Source of the DNA: Cryptomeria japonica | Lineage: Eukaryota; Streptophyta; Pinopsida; Cupressales; Cupressaceae | Assembly: GCF_030272615.1 (NCBI RefSeq) | Contig: NC_081405.1 | Location: forward strand, 573,899,252 to 573,963,251 | Reading direction: 5' to 3' | DNA: 64,000 bases | Shown: positions 1 through 13,612 of the stretch, one piece after another | Layout of the letters: each line of letters starts with the position of its first letter | How positions within the stretch are numbered: the first letter of the stretch is position 1 | Made by a program: the position numbers and the translations under genes | The notes under the pieces: model-generated | Databases searched by the model: none | What the model saw: only the letters and a program-made list of their open reading frames with translations | What the model was told of the DNA's origin: nothing

Positions 1-826
1 ATGAAATCTTGTTGCATTGTCAACCAAATGGAATCATAGTGCACTATAACGAAGGGAACTGCAAAAGTCATTTCTAAATGTGTTGGCATAATCATGTATC
101 ATGCTGGTGAAAATAAAAGCTATTAAACTCCTCCCCATTTTCCTCCCTGTTCAATTGGCAGATTTAATAAAGGTGAGCAGGTAGATTTAATTTGTTTCTT
201 TGATCTCTCAAGGTCTATCTCATTTTTATTTTTGTTTTTGGAATTTTTTTGTTCTAATGTAATATGCAGCTATTTGGCAATGATATTTATGATATAATTA
301 AATCGAGTTTCTTTCTGTTTAGATAATTGAATTGTTCTCAAATTCATTGATATCTTTGAATTCATCATTAAGGAATATTACATTCAGATGCAAGCATTTT
401 TATCATGAAGAGAATTTTATCGTTGGTCCCATGCAATATGGCATTGCATTCTTGGTGCGGTCTTTCTCTTTTTTTTTTTTTTTCACTTCCACTGAATGTG
501 TGTGTTTAGGTGATCATTTAATTCAACTTTCATCTAATTGTGTAGAATTTTAGAATTTGAATCCAAGCCTTAATCGTTCCATATCCCATTTCATTTTGTT
601 CTATTAAATATATTGATTTATCATTCGGATTGATTTTAATTAGAGATAAATGTACTCCTTAATTATTATTTAAAAATATTAATTTAAATTTTGTTAATTA
701 GAAAGATTAGAAAGGATTTTTTATATTTTTAAATCTTAAATACAAAAATATAATATTTTTAATTTCAAAAAATAAAAATTACATGTCTATACAAATAATG
801 CAAAAATAGTATTTAATTCTTAATTT

Positions 827-871
<45 letters not shown>

Positions 872-1196
872 GATTCTAAATATGAGCACAAAAATATAAT
901 GTTTCTAAATTCAAAAAATCAAAATTATATGCTTATATAAATGGTGCAAAAATAATATTCAATTTAAAAAGATCAAAAAGAATTTATATGTTTATCAATT
1001 TTAAAAAACAAAATTACATGCGTATACAAATAGTTCAAAAATAATATATAATTTTTTTATTTTCAATTTACAAAAATCAAAAAGATCTTTTTACTTTTCA
1101 GAAAGATTGTATTTTTAAGATTTAATTTTATATTAAATATAATTATTTTTCATTAAAAAATTAAAAAATAGAGTGCAGTTAAGAATCTGATGAATG
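1..1196. other. AT-rich intergenic DNA, no gene seen
   Basis: No coding region or RNA gene is recognisable. The stretch is AT-rich, has poly-T runs, and contains a short (AT)n tract near 835-865. A 14-bp sequence starting GAGTGCAGTTAAG occurs at about 1171 and again inside the adjacent LINE tail at about 1244, which looks like a local duplication. Confidence 0.6.
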
Positions 1197-1575
1197 TTTT
1201 TGCTTCCTGATGAATGTTGAACGAGCCACCATGTTTATACACGAGAGTGCAGTTAAGAAACTGATTAAAGAACTTCAAGATACCAGAGCTCCCCCTTTCA
1301 ACAAGGTTGACATGTGCATACAAATCATGGAAAGGAAGAAGGTGGTTTGGATGGAAGGACCATAGGGGTGGACCACATGGCTGGAAGACCGGGATGAAAT
1401 CCTCCTCTTGTTCCTTATGGCAGCAAGCACAACTTTATTTTGGAGTTTTCTTTTAATGCATTGTCTATGACACTCATCTAGTTCTTTTTGGTTTCACTGT
1501 TGAGGCCCTGCCTCCCTTGAACTCATTTGTATAACCATCTTTTTGGTCGCACGATTTATAATATAAAAAAAAAAA
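1197..1575 (+). mobile_element. 3' tail of a LINE (family 2), 5'-truncated
   Basis: The frame from about 1205 encodes the C-terminal end of the same protein as the LINE at 46241-49045. Shared stretches are FLMNVER, ATMFI, KKLIKEL, KKVVWMEGP and TTWLE-RDEIL. This is followed by the same 3' UTR landmarks (GAGGC/TCTGCCTCCC, TTTGTATAA) and a poly-A tail at about 1563-1575. Relative to the 48-kb copy it has two apparently in-frame deletions, of about 11 codons and about 18 codons. It has one internal stop, after WMEGP. It is a truncated non-LTR retrotransposon insertion with no RT domain. Confidence 0.8.
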
Positions 1576-1683
1576 TTCACAATAAAAACATAGTCTGTCT
1601 TTCTAAGGTCCCATAATTTCTACTAACGCCTACACAAAAATATAAGAAAAAATAGAAATACCAATTACTATTTGACAATACTC

Positions 1684-1791
<108 letters not shown>

Positions 1792-1919
1792 CTAATATAT
1801 AAATATTAATCAAATATTAATAATCCAATAAATATGTATTTATTCAAGATATTTATTAATCAAATATATATTGATATATCTTTGTTAATTTGATGTTGTA
1901 TATGGATTGAAAAATTTAA

Positions 1920-4900
1920 ATACAATTCAGTCCAAGCATTTTTTTACAATTGTAATCCTAATTGTAGCATAACCCTAATTTAATCATAACTTTAATTGTG
2001 TTGTAATGATAATTAATGATAATTAAACTATAACTAGAAGCATATTTGATCTAACCACAATTTAACCCTAACCTTAAACTTAATTCTTATCCTAATTTAA
2101 ACCCAATAATAATTAAATTATAGCCCAAACCCTAATCTTACTTGAACTCTAATCCTAATGTAAGCCCTACCTAATGTAATTGAATCATAGCTCTAATTAT
2201 GCTTGAAACATAATTCTAATTAAACTATAACTACAACCATATTTGAACCTTAACCACAACCAAAATTTATCCTAGAATAGTAACATTAATGATAACATAA
2301 TATTAATCCTAAACCTAATTTAACCCCATCTCTTGCCACAAGAATTATCCTAGAATAGTAACTCTAATTTTAGTGTAACCTTAACCCTAAACCTTATCTC
2401 ACCCTAACTCTTACATAACCTTGACCCTTAGCTCTAAACCTAACTCTTACTTAAGCATATCCCAAAACCCTAACCCTAATACCTATCCCTAACCATAACT
2501 CAAAATGTACCTCCAACCATAAACCTATTCTTAATCTTAACCATGAAGTCGACCATATTCTTAATTGTAGTCCTAACACTAATCCTACATCCTAATGCTA
2601 AACCTAACCCTATCCTAAACATAACCATTATTTAAACCCTAACCTTAACCCTAAACCTAACCCTAACCATTATTTAAATGCTTATGCCATTTAAAACTAA
2701 ACCCTAACCCTAACCTAACCATAATTCTAACCCAAAATGTGTTTGCAACCCAAACCCTAAACATGATGTAAACCAAAACCATAATCCTAATCCTAACACT
2801 AACCCCTAACCCAAACCCTAAACATGATGTAAACCTAAAAGATAATCATAATCCTAACACTAACCCCTAACCCAATCCATAACCCTAAACATAAATATAA
2901 CCTAATTGAATTCCGACGATTACCTAACCCTAAGCATAACTCTAACTATAGAATTAAACCCTACCTAAAACCTCAACCTAATCTAACCCTAATTAATCCC
3001 TAACTTAATCCAAACCCTAACACTTATTGAACCCTAATCCTAATTGAATTCTATCCCAAACCCTAACCATAATAAAAATTTAATTCTAATTTAACTACAA
3101 CCCTAATGTAATTGAATCATAAAGCTAATTCTTACCCTAATTGAACTCTTATATGAACCCTAAACCACAATCTAATCCTAAACTTTAACCTTAATCTAAC
3201 CATAATTGAAACCTAACCATAACCTAACCCTAAATTTAAATATAACCCTAAAATTAAGCCCTAACTACAAATTGAACCCTAATCTAACCATAACTAAATA
3301 ATAATAATAATTAAATTATTATATTATTATATTATTATATAACTATAATATAATCTTTAAAATCAAGCTTTATTATATATTCCTTAAAATCAAGATTTAT
3401 TGTCAAGATTTATTATAATCCTTAAAATCAAGATTTGTTATATAATCCTAACCCTCACACCATGCTTTATCCATAAAACTTAACCTTATTTGAATACTAA
3501 CTCTAACTCTAAACATAATTAAATGCTAAATAAATTATAAAACTAATCCTAAACCTAACCCTAAAAATAACCATAATTATAACTTTAAACCTAATTGTAA
3601 CCCAAACCCTAAAAATAACCATAATCCTAACAATGATGTAAACCCTATCAATCATCCTAATCATAATCCTAAACCCTATCCAAAACCATAACCCTAACCC
3701 TAACCATGATTTGAACCCTAAACATAACCATAATCCTAACAATATCCCTAATCATGGTGTAAATCCTAATCATAACCATGATGTAAATAATAACATTAAT
3801 CCTAACACTAACCCTTAACCCTAACCCTAACCATGATGTAAACCATAACCCTAGTTGTAATACTAATATTAATGCTAACCCTAACTTGAAGCATGATGTA
3901 AACCATAACCTTTACCATATTCATAACCAAAACTCTAAACCATTACTCTAATCATAAATCTAACCCTAACCTTAACCTAACCTAATTATAATCCTAAACC
4001 CTAACCCTTAAAATAGGGAATGGCTCTACCACGCTTAAGATGCACCAATCATCTATTACAATATACTCATAATATATGAAGGGTATTAATATCTTTGTTC
4101 ATCCTAAGAGATGGATAGCTATTTCTCTAAAAATAACCCTAAACCTAACCCTAACCATGATGTACACCCTAACCATATCCATAATTCTAACCATGATGTA
4201 CACCCTAACCTTATCCATAATTCTAAATATGATGTAAAACCTAATCCTAACAATGATGTTAATCCTAACAATTATGTAAATCCTAACAGTGAAGTGAATC
4301 CTAACCCTAATCATAACCATAATTATAACCCTAAACCAAGCAATAACCCTCACCCTAACCCTAATTGTAACCCTAACCCTAACCCTGATATAAACACTAA
4401 CATTAATCCTAACACTAACCCTTAACCCTAACCCTAATGAAGATGTAAACCCTAACCCTAGCCATAATCCTAATCATAATTGTAACCCTAAGCCTAACCA
4501 TAAACCTAACCCTAACTCCAACCCCGACCATGATGTAAACCATTACCCTAACCATAATTCTAACCATAACTATATGCCTTAATCCTAACCTAACCATAAC
4601 CACCCTAACACTAACAATAATCATTAGCCCTAACCTTAGAAAATGATCCTAATAATAACCCTAACCATAACCATAACTTGAAACCTCTCCCTAATCCTAA
4701 GAGTTACAAATCCTATCCATAATCCTAATCCTAGCCTTAAACCCTAACCCAAACCATAACCCTAACCCTAACCTCAATCTTAAACCCCAATCCCAACCAT
4801 AATTCTCACCCTAACCCTAATCATAATATAAATCCTAGCCCTAAGCCAAAACCTAACCCTAACCATGATGTTAATCATGACCCTAACCCTAACCCTAACC

Positions 4901-5890
4901 TTAACCTTAACCCTAACCCTAGTTATGATGTAAACCCTAACCCTAGCCATAATCCTAACTATGACCCTAACTATAATCTTAAACCTAACCTTAACCCCAA
5001 CCATGATGTAAACAATAAACCTAACCATAACCCTAATCACAATACTTACCCTAACCCTAATCATAACGCTAACCTAGCTATAATCTAAACCCTAACCCTA
5101 ATGATCATCTTACCCTAAACTTAATCCTAACCGAGATTGAACTTTCATCCTAATCTATACCTAACATTAATCTATCTCTAACCCTAATCCTTATTGAACT
5201 TTAATACTAATTTAATCCTAATCTTAATGTAATTGAACCATAAGCATAATCCTAACCCAGACTACTTCTATGCAAACCCTAAATGTAATTCTAACCTTGA
5301 CACTATACCCTAACCATAAACATAACCTTAATAGTAAACCCTAACCGTAACCATAATCTTAAACCAAAACCAAACCCTAACCTTGATGCTAACCCTAACC
5401 ATGTTATACACCCTAACCATTATCATAACCTAACCTTAAACCATAACCCTAATCATAACCCTAACCATGATGTAAACCTTAACCCTCACCATAATACTAA
5501 CATTCATTCTGAACCAAAATATAACCATAAACCAAATCCTAATTCTAACCATACCCCCAGTTATAATCCTAACCCTAACCCTAATCCTAACTGTAATTAT
5601 GTTTACCCTAACCCTACCTTTGATGTAAACCCTAAAGATAATTGTAACCCTGACACTAAACCCTTACCCTAACCATAAATTTAACCCTGATATTAAGTCA
5701 TAACCATAACCCTAACCCTAACCATAATCCTAAATCAAAACCAAACCCTAACATTGATGCTAACCCTAAACGTGATATAAACCCTAACCATAATCCCTAA
5801 CCCTAACCCGACCATGATGTAAACCTTATCCCCGACCAACACTAACCTTAACCCTAATGCTAACCATAACCATAATCCTTGCCATTAAAT
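1920..5890 (+). repeat. Degenerate telomere-like interstitial repeat block 1
   Basis: About 4 kb dominated by CCCTAA and CCCTAAA-like hexamers and heptamers with many variants (CCATAA, TCCTAA, CCTTAA), all with the C-rich strand on plus. The first kilobase is the most decayed. From about 3.6 to 5.8 kb a longer-period pattern appears, in which CATGATGTAAACC recurs between runs of CCCTAA, so the block amplified in longer units than one telomere repeat. No gene is embedded. Open frames on either strand (asparagine/proline-rich on plus, valine/arginine/isoleucine-rich on minus) are translations of the repeat. A non-telomeric patch lies near 4010-4110. Confidence 0.9.
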
Positions 5891-6074
5891 AAAGTTTAAT
5901 ATATCTTACATTTTAGTATTTGCTTTGATCTTGCAACACATATATATTATTAAAAATAGTTTAAATAGATATATTAAATTTTATATTTCTCTACATAATA
6001 ATATAAAAAGATACTATATAATTATATATTGATTTATTTTATGTTTTCCATGTTACGCGATGCCACTGCCACTT

Positions 6075-6245
6075 GCATATATACCTTTAATTTTAATTTA
6101 ATCTATATAAAGTACGCCAAGAGATATCCTTCTCGAGGCACCTATTTTTAATCAATTTTACACTCTAAAGTAAAATAGGCGCCTCGAGAAGGATATCTCT
6201 TGGCATACTTTATATAGATTAAATTAAAATTGAAGGTATATATGC
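6075..6245. repeat. Foldback element: 75-bp inverted arms, 21-bp loop
   Basis: The left arm (6075-6149) and right arm (6171-6245) are reverse complements over 75 bp with three mismatches by eye. They enclose a 21-bp loop (6150-6170). The arms contain GCCAAGAGATATCC and TTCTCGAGGC. The transcript of either strand would form a long, nearly perfect hairpin, because some mismatches become G-U pairs. It could be a young MITE or foldback transposon, or a hairpin-RNA precursor. No clear TSD was found. The outer part of the right arm (TATATATGCTAGTTT) is repeated about 40 bp further on. Confidence 0.9.
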
Positions 6246-9200
6246 TAGTTTATTATTTTTTGGTTGTCAAGAAAAAGTATATATGCTAGTTTTTTTGAGG
6301 ATATTTCATGCTCTTTAGAATTCATCAAAATTCTCTCTCTCTTTCTTTTCACGAGTTTCCAAGTAGGAATTCGTATTCCCCTTTTTTTCCAGTTTTACTT
6401 TTAGTTTAATTTGTAATAATGATTAAATGGAATATTACAAGGAATTGTGATGTTTTATTGAATGTATTTGTTGTTTTAGTTCACTTATTTAATTTATTAA
6501 TTTTTTTAAAGAATTTTGTGAAAATCAAGTATAGGAAATTAGTATTTAAATATTTTCTTAGTTTTTTTTAATTCTTCTTTGAAATTTTTGTATGAACTGT
6601 TGTGCTTAATCTATTAGTGTTTTTAGAAGGTTATCAGACCCTTCTCAAATGGGTATGAATAAGAGTTGTTTTGGCGTCTTTTAATGGTCATATGTGCAAA
6701 ATCACTATTTTTGGTCCTAATTTCGTAGTTTGATTCCATTTTGACTCCTTTTTTCTTCTATAGGCTTGTTTTGTACTTGTTCCTTGTTAATTATGTATTT
6801 TTGGATCTGATTTGTATTTTTTTCAGTGATTTATTATTCATGTGCCCATTTTTGAGTCGGCTTGTAAGAAAAGAACAATTGTTTTGGGATCATGTTTGAA
6901 GACTTGACCTTGCGATCTATGTATGGAAGTCCTATTTGAAAAATGTTCTATTTATGCATGTATATGGATACTTTATATTACTATTTGGTTATTTCATGCT
7001 TCATGATGTTTTCTTGAGCCATAGAGTATAGTATATGTAGGTGCATCAAGGGAGAGTGGCTCACTATGGGGGTCGGGGCCCTAAGTGGTTGCCAAGGTAA
7101 CTCATAGGTGAGTAGATTAATAAGTGATAACATTAATAACAAAAATTGGGATGGGTTTATTTGGTTTTTCACACATAATAATAAGATAATGTTGTTCCCC
7201 ACTCATGACCTTGTGTGCTCGTATAGGATGAGGTTGAGATTGGGAAGGCCTGTGCATCTGTTGAGATGTTAAGCTGGCTTGATTGTGAAATACCTTGTCT
7301 CCATGAAAGGATTGTATAGTTTTGCATGAGTTTTCCATTAGGGCTAGGGTCTGGAGTTAGGAGAGGAGTCATACTGCTAGGGTAACCCATGAGAGGCTAT
7401 GCGATGACACTCTTGCTTTATGTATCCTAGTATCCTATTAAGTCATTTTTTTATGGAAGTTTCTAGGAGTCTTTTGATTTGATTCTTTATGGATTTTCCT
7501 TTACATATTTAGGTTTAAATTTTTATTTGGTAAGCCTTTTGTGATTTATTTTAACGGTTTTATTTGTTAGTTATCTGTGGGAGTTATTTGGATGTTTCTT
7601 TGGATGGTCTTTTGGTTGTACCTTCATCCTCATGTTTGTGAAGTAGTTTTTATGTGTCTTGATTATGAATTTAATTTTTTTTATATCCCTAGCCTTCTTG
7701 ATTTATTGGGGCCTTGTGGTTATCTCCTAGCACAGGGGGTGGGCTTATAGGTTATGCATGGTTGGGTGGTATTGCATTTTCACCCTTTGGGAATATATTT
7801 TGGTGGACTTGCTCATATGTGGCTGGATGGATCTTTACCATGTTCTTTCGAGTATCTTCATATTTCAGTTGTGAGATGATCTAACATTATATTGTTATTT
7901 GTAATATATCCTCCCAAAATGATTTAAAAGATTACGTAACTATTTATATGCATTGGTGACAATAGATATCTTGCAAGTAAATGTAATTATGTGAATTATA
8001 TTTATCTTGCTATTTCTCAATGAAGGTTATCATAAGAATCTTTCATTTGGTATTTTAAAATGATCTTATTATAGATCTTTTATATGATGAGTTATACGAT
8101 TGACATATGATAGTGAGTGTTGTTAGTAGCTATGTTAGGGAGCCATTAGAGTTCTATTATGTGATGTGTTTGCTTAGTGTTGTATTGAGTTAAAGATGGT
8201 TGACGTGTTATGTTTCCCTTTTTAAAAAATGAATTATTTGCTATGTGTTTGAGTTATTAGTTGTTGTTACCCTAGTGTATTTGGGATGTCCCTAGATTCA
8301 TGAAATGAGAGTAGTACCATCGACATATATCCAATGTATCAAGTTCCCTCACAATTGAGCTGAAGGAACAATCAAAGGTGATACAAATCCATTCCTATAT
8401 TGTAATAACCTATGAACAAGACTATAAATAATAGTTATAGCCAATAGACAAGATATTCCTTTCTCAACATATGTGGATCTAGAATCTTCAAAACTTTATA
8501 TATCAAAACAAGGTGAGCTCAAAGAAAAGTTCAAGGTTAAAGACGTGGGATTTGGTGATTATATCTTTCATATTGATAAACAAACACTATCTCCTAAGAC
8601 ATTTAGTCGATAGGAACAACCTACAAATAGTTTACAATGCCAAGGAATTGGGTGTGAACCAACTAGTGTTGTGGCTACTAAATCTAAATGCAAATCTCCT
8701 CTACTGGTGCAAGAAACTCTTGATATCAATAGTCTGAAGAATGGTTCTAACATAAATATTTGAATATATCGGCAACACTCTTCAAAACTCACATGTCCTT
8801 ACCATTTCAAGCACTCATTCCACTTCCACTCTGCTCCTATACTTGGATCAATAAGAATTAGAAAAGCCCTTATTCATTGGGGATCAATAATCAAGCTTTG
8901 AAAAGAAAAACCCAAAAGTAAATAATAAAGATAATTCCTTTAGTCTAAATCAAAAGAAAAAGCTATTGGACTATGCAAAAATCAAAGTCAAGGATAAAAA
9001 TCTTATGAAGAAAAATAAACAAGAGTTGATCTCCCCTAATACCAAAATAATTGGGGCAAAAGTTCTAAAATTTCAAGTTAGAAGGTATACATGTTGATCC
9101 TAAGTCTCTATCATTCCATGATACTTTCACTTCTTTTTGCAATCATAAGCCTTCCTCCCTCATTCACTTATTCCACACATCCATCCCCTTTTGGCAATAC

Positions 9201-9384
9201 ATCACATCAATGGACCTTTAATGGAACTTTCTTGAGGTACTTTGTTATCAGAGATTCCAAACTTATTTAGGAGACATTCATATGGAAAAATGTAGTCCAC
9301 ATATTAGTAGTTTTACCGTAGTTCCTTTATCAAGGAATACACTCAAGGGAGTAACACTTCATTCACTCAAGGAACGTTGAAGCT
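6246..9384. other. No gene recognised; probable decayed retroelement
   Basis: About 3.1 kb without a convincing open frame. The stretch just before the integrase tail (8340-9384) has the composition of coding retrotransposon sequence, but I could not align it to a domain by eye. 6246-8340 shows only AT-rich DNA and short homopolymers. Confidence 0.4.
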
Positions 9385-9614
9385 ATAACCACAATGTAAA
9401 GCCTCACAAATTTGGGGTGGGTGACTTAGTACTCAAGGAAAATCTTAAAAATCAGCAGGATAGAGAATAGAAGGGAAAGTTTGAACCAAACTGACTTGGC
9501 CCCGATGTCATTGGAATAGTCTATGGATCAGGTGTATATCAACTTTCAACACTAGATGGAGAACCTTTGGAGGATCCTTTCAACAAATTGCACCTTCACA
9601 AATTTTACACATAG
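9385..9614 (+). pseudogene. Ty3/gypsy-type polyprotein C-terminus (integrase tail), fossil
   Basis: Translation in one frame gives the hallmark end of a Ty3/gypsy integrase: KPHKFGVGDLVLKE, then LGPDVIG, then SGVYQLSTLDGEPL and LHKFYT, followed by a stop at 9612-9614. In the family this corresponds to the GPY/F-like module, which aids integration complex assembly. Two internal stops are present, one where W is expected before LGP. The sequence downstream (poly-C at about 9645, poly-A at about 9690, then GGCAAAAAGGCACCTTG) matches what usually follows this ending in plant gypsy elements. No upstream RT or RNase H could be traced. Confidence 0.75.
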
Positions 9615-11640
9615 CTTTTCATAGCTTTAGAGTATCTCAATCAAACCCCCCCCCCCTGCCCACCCCAAATAAAATAAAATGAAAAAATACAAAAAAAAAT
9701 CCAGAAAAAAAAAAAAAAATCATTACCTGGTGAAGAATTGGCAAAAAGGCACCTTGTGACACAAATTTTTTTAAAAGATTAAAGAGAAATAAATTCCTAC
9801 AATGGTGAAAACCACTTCGGTGGTTCCCTAGGCAACAACCATGGTGCAAATCGGGTTATCGACACCATCTGTAGAGACTTTGCTCTTCCCTCCTTTAGGA
9901 TTCAATCTCACCCTTTCAATTTGCACACACTCATTCCATAATAAATTTCTCCATTCCCATCATGGCTTGTTATTGATCTACCTAAGATTAATTTCCCATC
10001 CCTAATAAACCTCCCTTTTTACCCTTTCCTTCCATAATAAATCAGGTCCAATCTATAACTAAAGCAAAATCCTAAATCTAGTGATAGAAGTGGAAACCTA
10101 AGCATACCATGTTTTGAGGAGCATTGTCTTTTCATCCCTCCTTTTCACACACAAGTCGCAATAAAAGGTCACTTGCATCGTCGATCTGTAATAAAGTTTC
10201 ATTCTTCTCTACAATAAAGTACTAGTTTCGTAGATTCAGTTAGTTTCAGATGAGACACAAGTAGTGGCGGGCTTTAAACAAATCAAATATTTTAGCAAAC
10301 TTTGGCAACAACAAGGTTTTTCATCATAATCTATCCTTTATCAAGAAAATAACATTGTGACCAAATCAAACATGTTAACATATGTGGCAAGAAACACATA
10401 TAACTTGAGGATTTCAGTTTATGTTGGTTTCAAGTCTTGGTTTTCTTTTATTTTTATCTTTCAAGGTGACATGCCTTTTATCTTTTATGGTATGTCTCTG
10501 ACCAGAGATTCTATCTCCAAGATGTCTTTGACTAGAAAGGTAAAGATGGGGTATGTTCACCTACTTTTGTTGTCTGTTGATTGTCTCTTAGTAACACTAT
10601 GGATCATCCAAGGATATGAGGACACTCTGAGTCTAGTGTGAACTGGGGCATTCCTTGTTTGTGATTGTCTGATGTCTATTTAAATGGGTACAATGATTTT
10701 CTAGGTCCAACCTATACCTGGATTGTCATAACCTATTTGCCACAATAAAGCTAAATGATGATAATAGCACAAGAAGCTCTTTCACTTCCATATCTTCTAC
10801 CTTCCATCTCTCTTTTCTGTTGTCCTTCCCGAGTCTATGTAGCCTACTATTATATGAATAAGTATAATGGCATGCGAAATGATACATATTTAATATGTAT
10901 AGCTTTCACTTATATCACCATATGTTAGTCCATCATACACATTCATATAGAAAACATGTTAGCATCGCATCCTACACACACCACTAATTAGCATCTAATA
11001 TAAGAATTTGTGTTCTCATATAATACATAAAATAAAAATAAAAATTTACATCCTACATCTCATTATGTAAATAGATCATAAGCATCTACTCATCTACATT
11101 TAATGCATATACAACCCAAAAATAACAAAAATATTGCATTCCATCAAGTAAATATTTGCATCCATATCATAAGCATCATAAGATCATCATAAAGCATATA
11201 GAAATTCACATAATAAAACATGCATATAGTCACTACAAGGAATGAGTCATCTCATATATATATCAAAAAATAAAGTGTTGTGATATAATGATGTCAAAAA
11301 TCTCATATGGCTACAAAATCACCCGAAGGTGTCTACATCATTGTACAAAAAATGATACAAAATTGATCCTAGAGAGCTAAGATGAAGACCCTCCCTCGAA
11401 GCTAGTAGGCCTCAAAGGAGTCCAAGATCCTAAAGGATGAGTCCCTAGATCTCCTCCTCATCTATCCCCTCCTCCTGGTGGTGCGAGCAAACCCATGACT
11501 CCACCATTAGATGCTACCCTCCTATCCCTGCTAGTAGTAGTAGAGCGTGATGCTCTCCTGTAACTCCCCACCCCTCAAATTTGGTGGTATTTCAGTGTAG
11601 TACAACCTCCTCCAACAATATATCTCATCTCTAGCCTAGA
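9615..11640. other. No gene; 3' non-coding part of a decayed LTR element, then AT-rich DNA
   Basis: Starts with homopolymer-rich sequence (C-run, A-runs at 9640-9720) typical of the region 3' of gypsy pol. The rest holds no frame or repeat I can support. A matching LTR boundary was not identified. Confidence 0.4.
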
Positions 11641-11684
11641 GACAGAAGGTAAACCCTGATGTTGTGTCCTCTACCGCTATATCC

Positions 11685-13260
11685 CTAGCTGCCCATAGTG
11701 TCTTCTCTGTAGTTGTGTATCTCTGGAAGGCCACATCTCTCTCTCTCTCTACATGTCCCCCAACTGTCATCTCTAGATATCCTCGATCTCATTCGCCTAT
11801 CTTGTTGTGAGCCGTGGTAGCATGAGCAACTCATCCTCCTCCTCATCTCCTCCCTAGGCTCCCTCTTCCTTCGCTCTCTACTGTGGGATAGCCTATTCGA
11901 GTCCTCCTTATACCTACCCCTGCCTCTATCCCTATTCCTATATCTATTCAAGAATTTATAGGACCTATCCTTCTCTCCCTCTAAGTGGCCTTGGTGGTCT
12001 GCCTCCCTGTCCTACATCCACACCTCCCTCAACACCCTTCTATCTTCCTCCATCTCTTTGTCAACCTCTACCTCTAACCATCCTCCTAGATCCCCCTCAC
12101 CTCCATCCTTATCATCATCATCATCCTCCTTTGTGGGATTGGGCTCACCTGGATCTATGAGTCTTGGAAATGGATGTGTTGCAAAGTATGTTATACACTC
12201 CTCATCCATCCCAACATCAATAACATGCACTAGCATGTCCCAAGAAATTGATACTAACTGCTCAAACTATGTCATTACCGCATCATATGAAAAAATAGGT
12301 CCCCAATGTCCCTTCTCTCTAACCATCTGGGCAAACTCACCTGAACCCCATGGCATCCTCTATTATCTTCCAAACTTCCTACATACCCTATTAATAAAAT
12401 GCTTTTCTAGTATATATGGTGTCCTTCAGATCAGATATCCGCTTCTAAAAAAAAATGTTAGCTCTGTAGCGTCCTCCTAGGCCTCGCATTCAAGATAAGG
12501 CCTCCATATCATACTATCTATATCATCTATAACTTGCCGCTAGTACTCTAGCTTCCAAATCTGTGGCTAGGAAGTGATCATTCTATACAAATGAACATAT
12601 GCATGTCCGATCCCTTTGAATCTGAAATGTATAGGCCTAGTCACAACAATATGCTCATACGACCACACCTTTAGAAGTATAACTCCACATCAAAATCTGT
12701 AACCACCGAGGTATACAATCTGATGGATCTCAAGATATAGATGTGCTAATATATAAGGTCCCCATGCAAACCTCCTCCTCTCTGTGAGTAGACACTCTAA
12801 TGTCCACCTCCATCCAATAAGTAAGCCCCATGTAGCCTTGTCTGGACATAGATATCCACTGATGATCCCTTCCACCACTACTGCTAACGTGTGTCGGTTG
12901 CTAGCCATCACATCATAGCTCAAGATCTAGATCTCCAAAGACCCATCTCAGTTCATATTTGTCTCCCTCTCAGTCGTACATCATGAGATTCCCATTGATC
13001 AAAACCTACAGTATCCTATAAACATCCTCTAATGTGTCTGACATCTCACCAGTTGGCAAATGAAACGTGTATGTCTCAAAGTGCCATAGCTCTATAAGAG
13101 CAGTTAGCATTCTTTTGTTCATCCTTATCTATGGCATATACATCATGTGTCTCAAACCCATTGCATCAATAGTAGCATGATCGTCAATAGCCAAATTTGT
13201 TTGTAATTGTTGAGTCATGGGGAATCTCTCTGTAGACTCTAGCTAAGGCAATTCCTCCTT
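11685..13260 (-). pseudogene. Plant mobile domain (PMD) protein, degenerate
   Basis: Read on the minus strand from about 13255, the translation has the order typical of the PMD (PF10536, aminotransferase-like plant mobile domain): AMGLRHMMYMP, then RMNKRMLTALIELWHFET, FHLPTGEMSDTLEDV and LINGN, and further on RRRFAWGPYILAHLYLEIH and YLGGYRF. The N-terminal part (13255-12960), a middle part (12923-12690) and a C-terminal acidic part (12236-12012) are in different frames with stops between them. An arginine/serine-rich low-complexity tail follows at 11951-11685. PMD proteins occur both as host genes (MAIN/MAIL family) and inside plant transposons. A primer-site-like sequence just upstream (13974-13988) favours the transposon-borne type. 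It is too broken to be functional. Confidence 0.7.
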
Positions 13261-13441
13261 CAACCAATCAAAACAATCATGTCAATCCTAGTGGTACTCA
13301 TGTTTATCACATAATGTTACTTCTATCCTAGTACTTATGTTTATCACATGACATTGCATCCTATCTTTCTAGAGTACTTTCCAAATTTTATCAATCCGAT
13401 GGCCTATCCTATATTCAACTTAGAAAACCTACCTATTTTTA

Positions 13442-13612
13442 AGGCACCTGTTGAGTGAATCCTCTCAGTGGCTTATCCAATTGGCAACATATGTTTATCA
13501 CAAAATTACTAATTTTAGTCTATCTTTCAATTTCTCTTCCTAGGTCACCTGCTCAAGTGAATCCTCTCAATAGCTTATCCAATTGACAGCATATGTTCAT
13601 CATAGAATTGTC
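13442..13612. repeat. Two direct repeats of about 65 bp, about 102 bp apart
   Basis: 13442-13506 and 13544-13611 share GTGAATCCTCTCA, GCTTATCCAATTG and CATATGTT in the same order with scattered substitutions. They lie upstream (on minus) of the PMD pseudogene. Confidence 0.8.

Noticed and set aside
3509-5064. Open frames resembling membrane proteins (valine/arginine/isoleucine-rich, minus) and an asparagine/proline-rich protein (plus 4111-4425)
   Set aside because: They are direct translations of the telomere-like repeat; the repetitive composition follows the hexamer and no start context or domain supports a gene.
8513-8792. 74-codon frames on both strands
   Set aside because: Short, overlapping, with no domain; probably decayed retroelement sequence.
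12058-12480. Serine/proline-rich plus-strand frame of 140 codons
   Set aside because: It is the antisense shadow of the degenerate PMD region; the minus strand carries the recognisable protein motifs.
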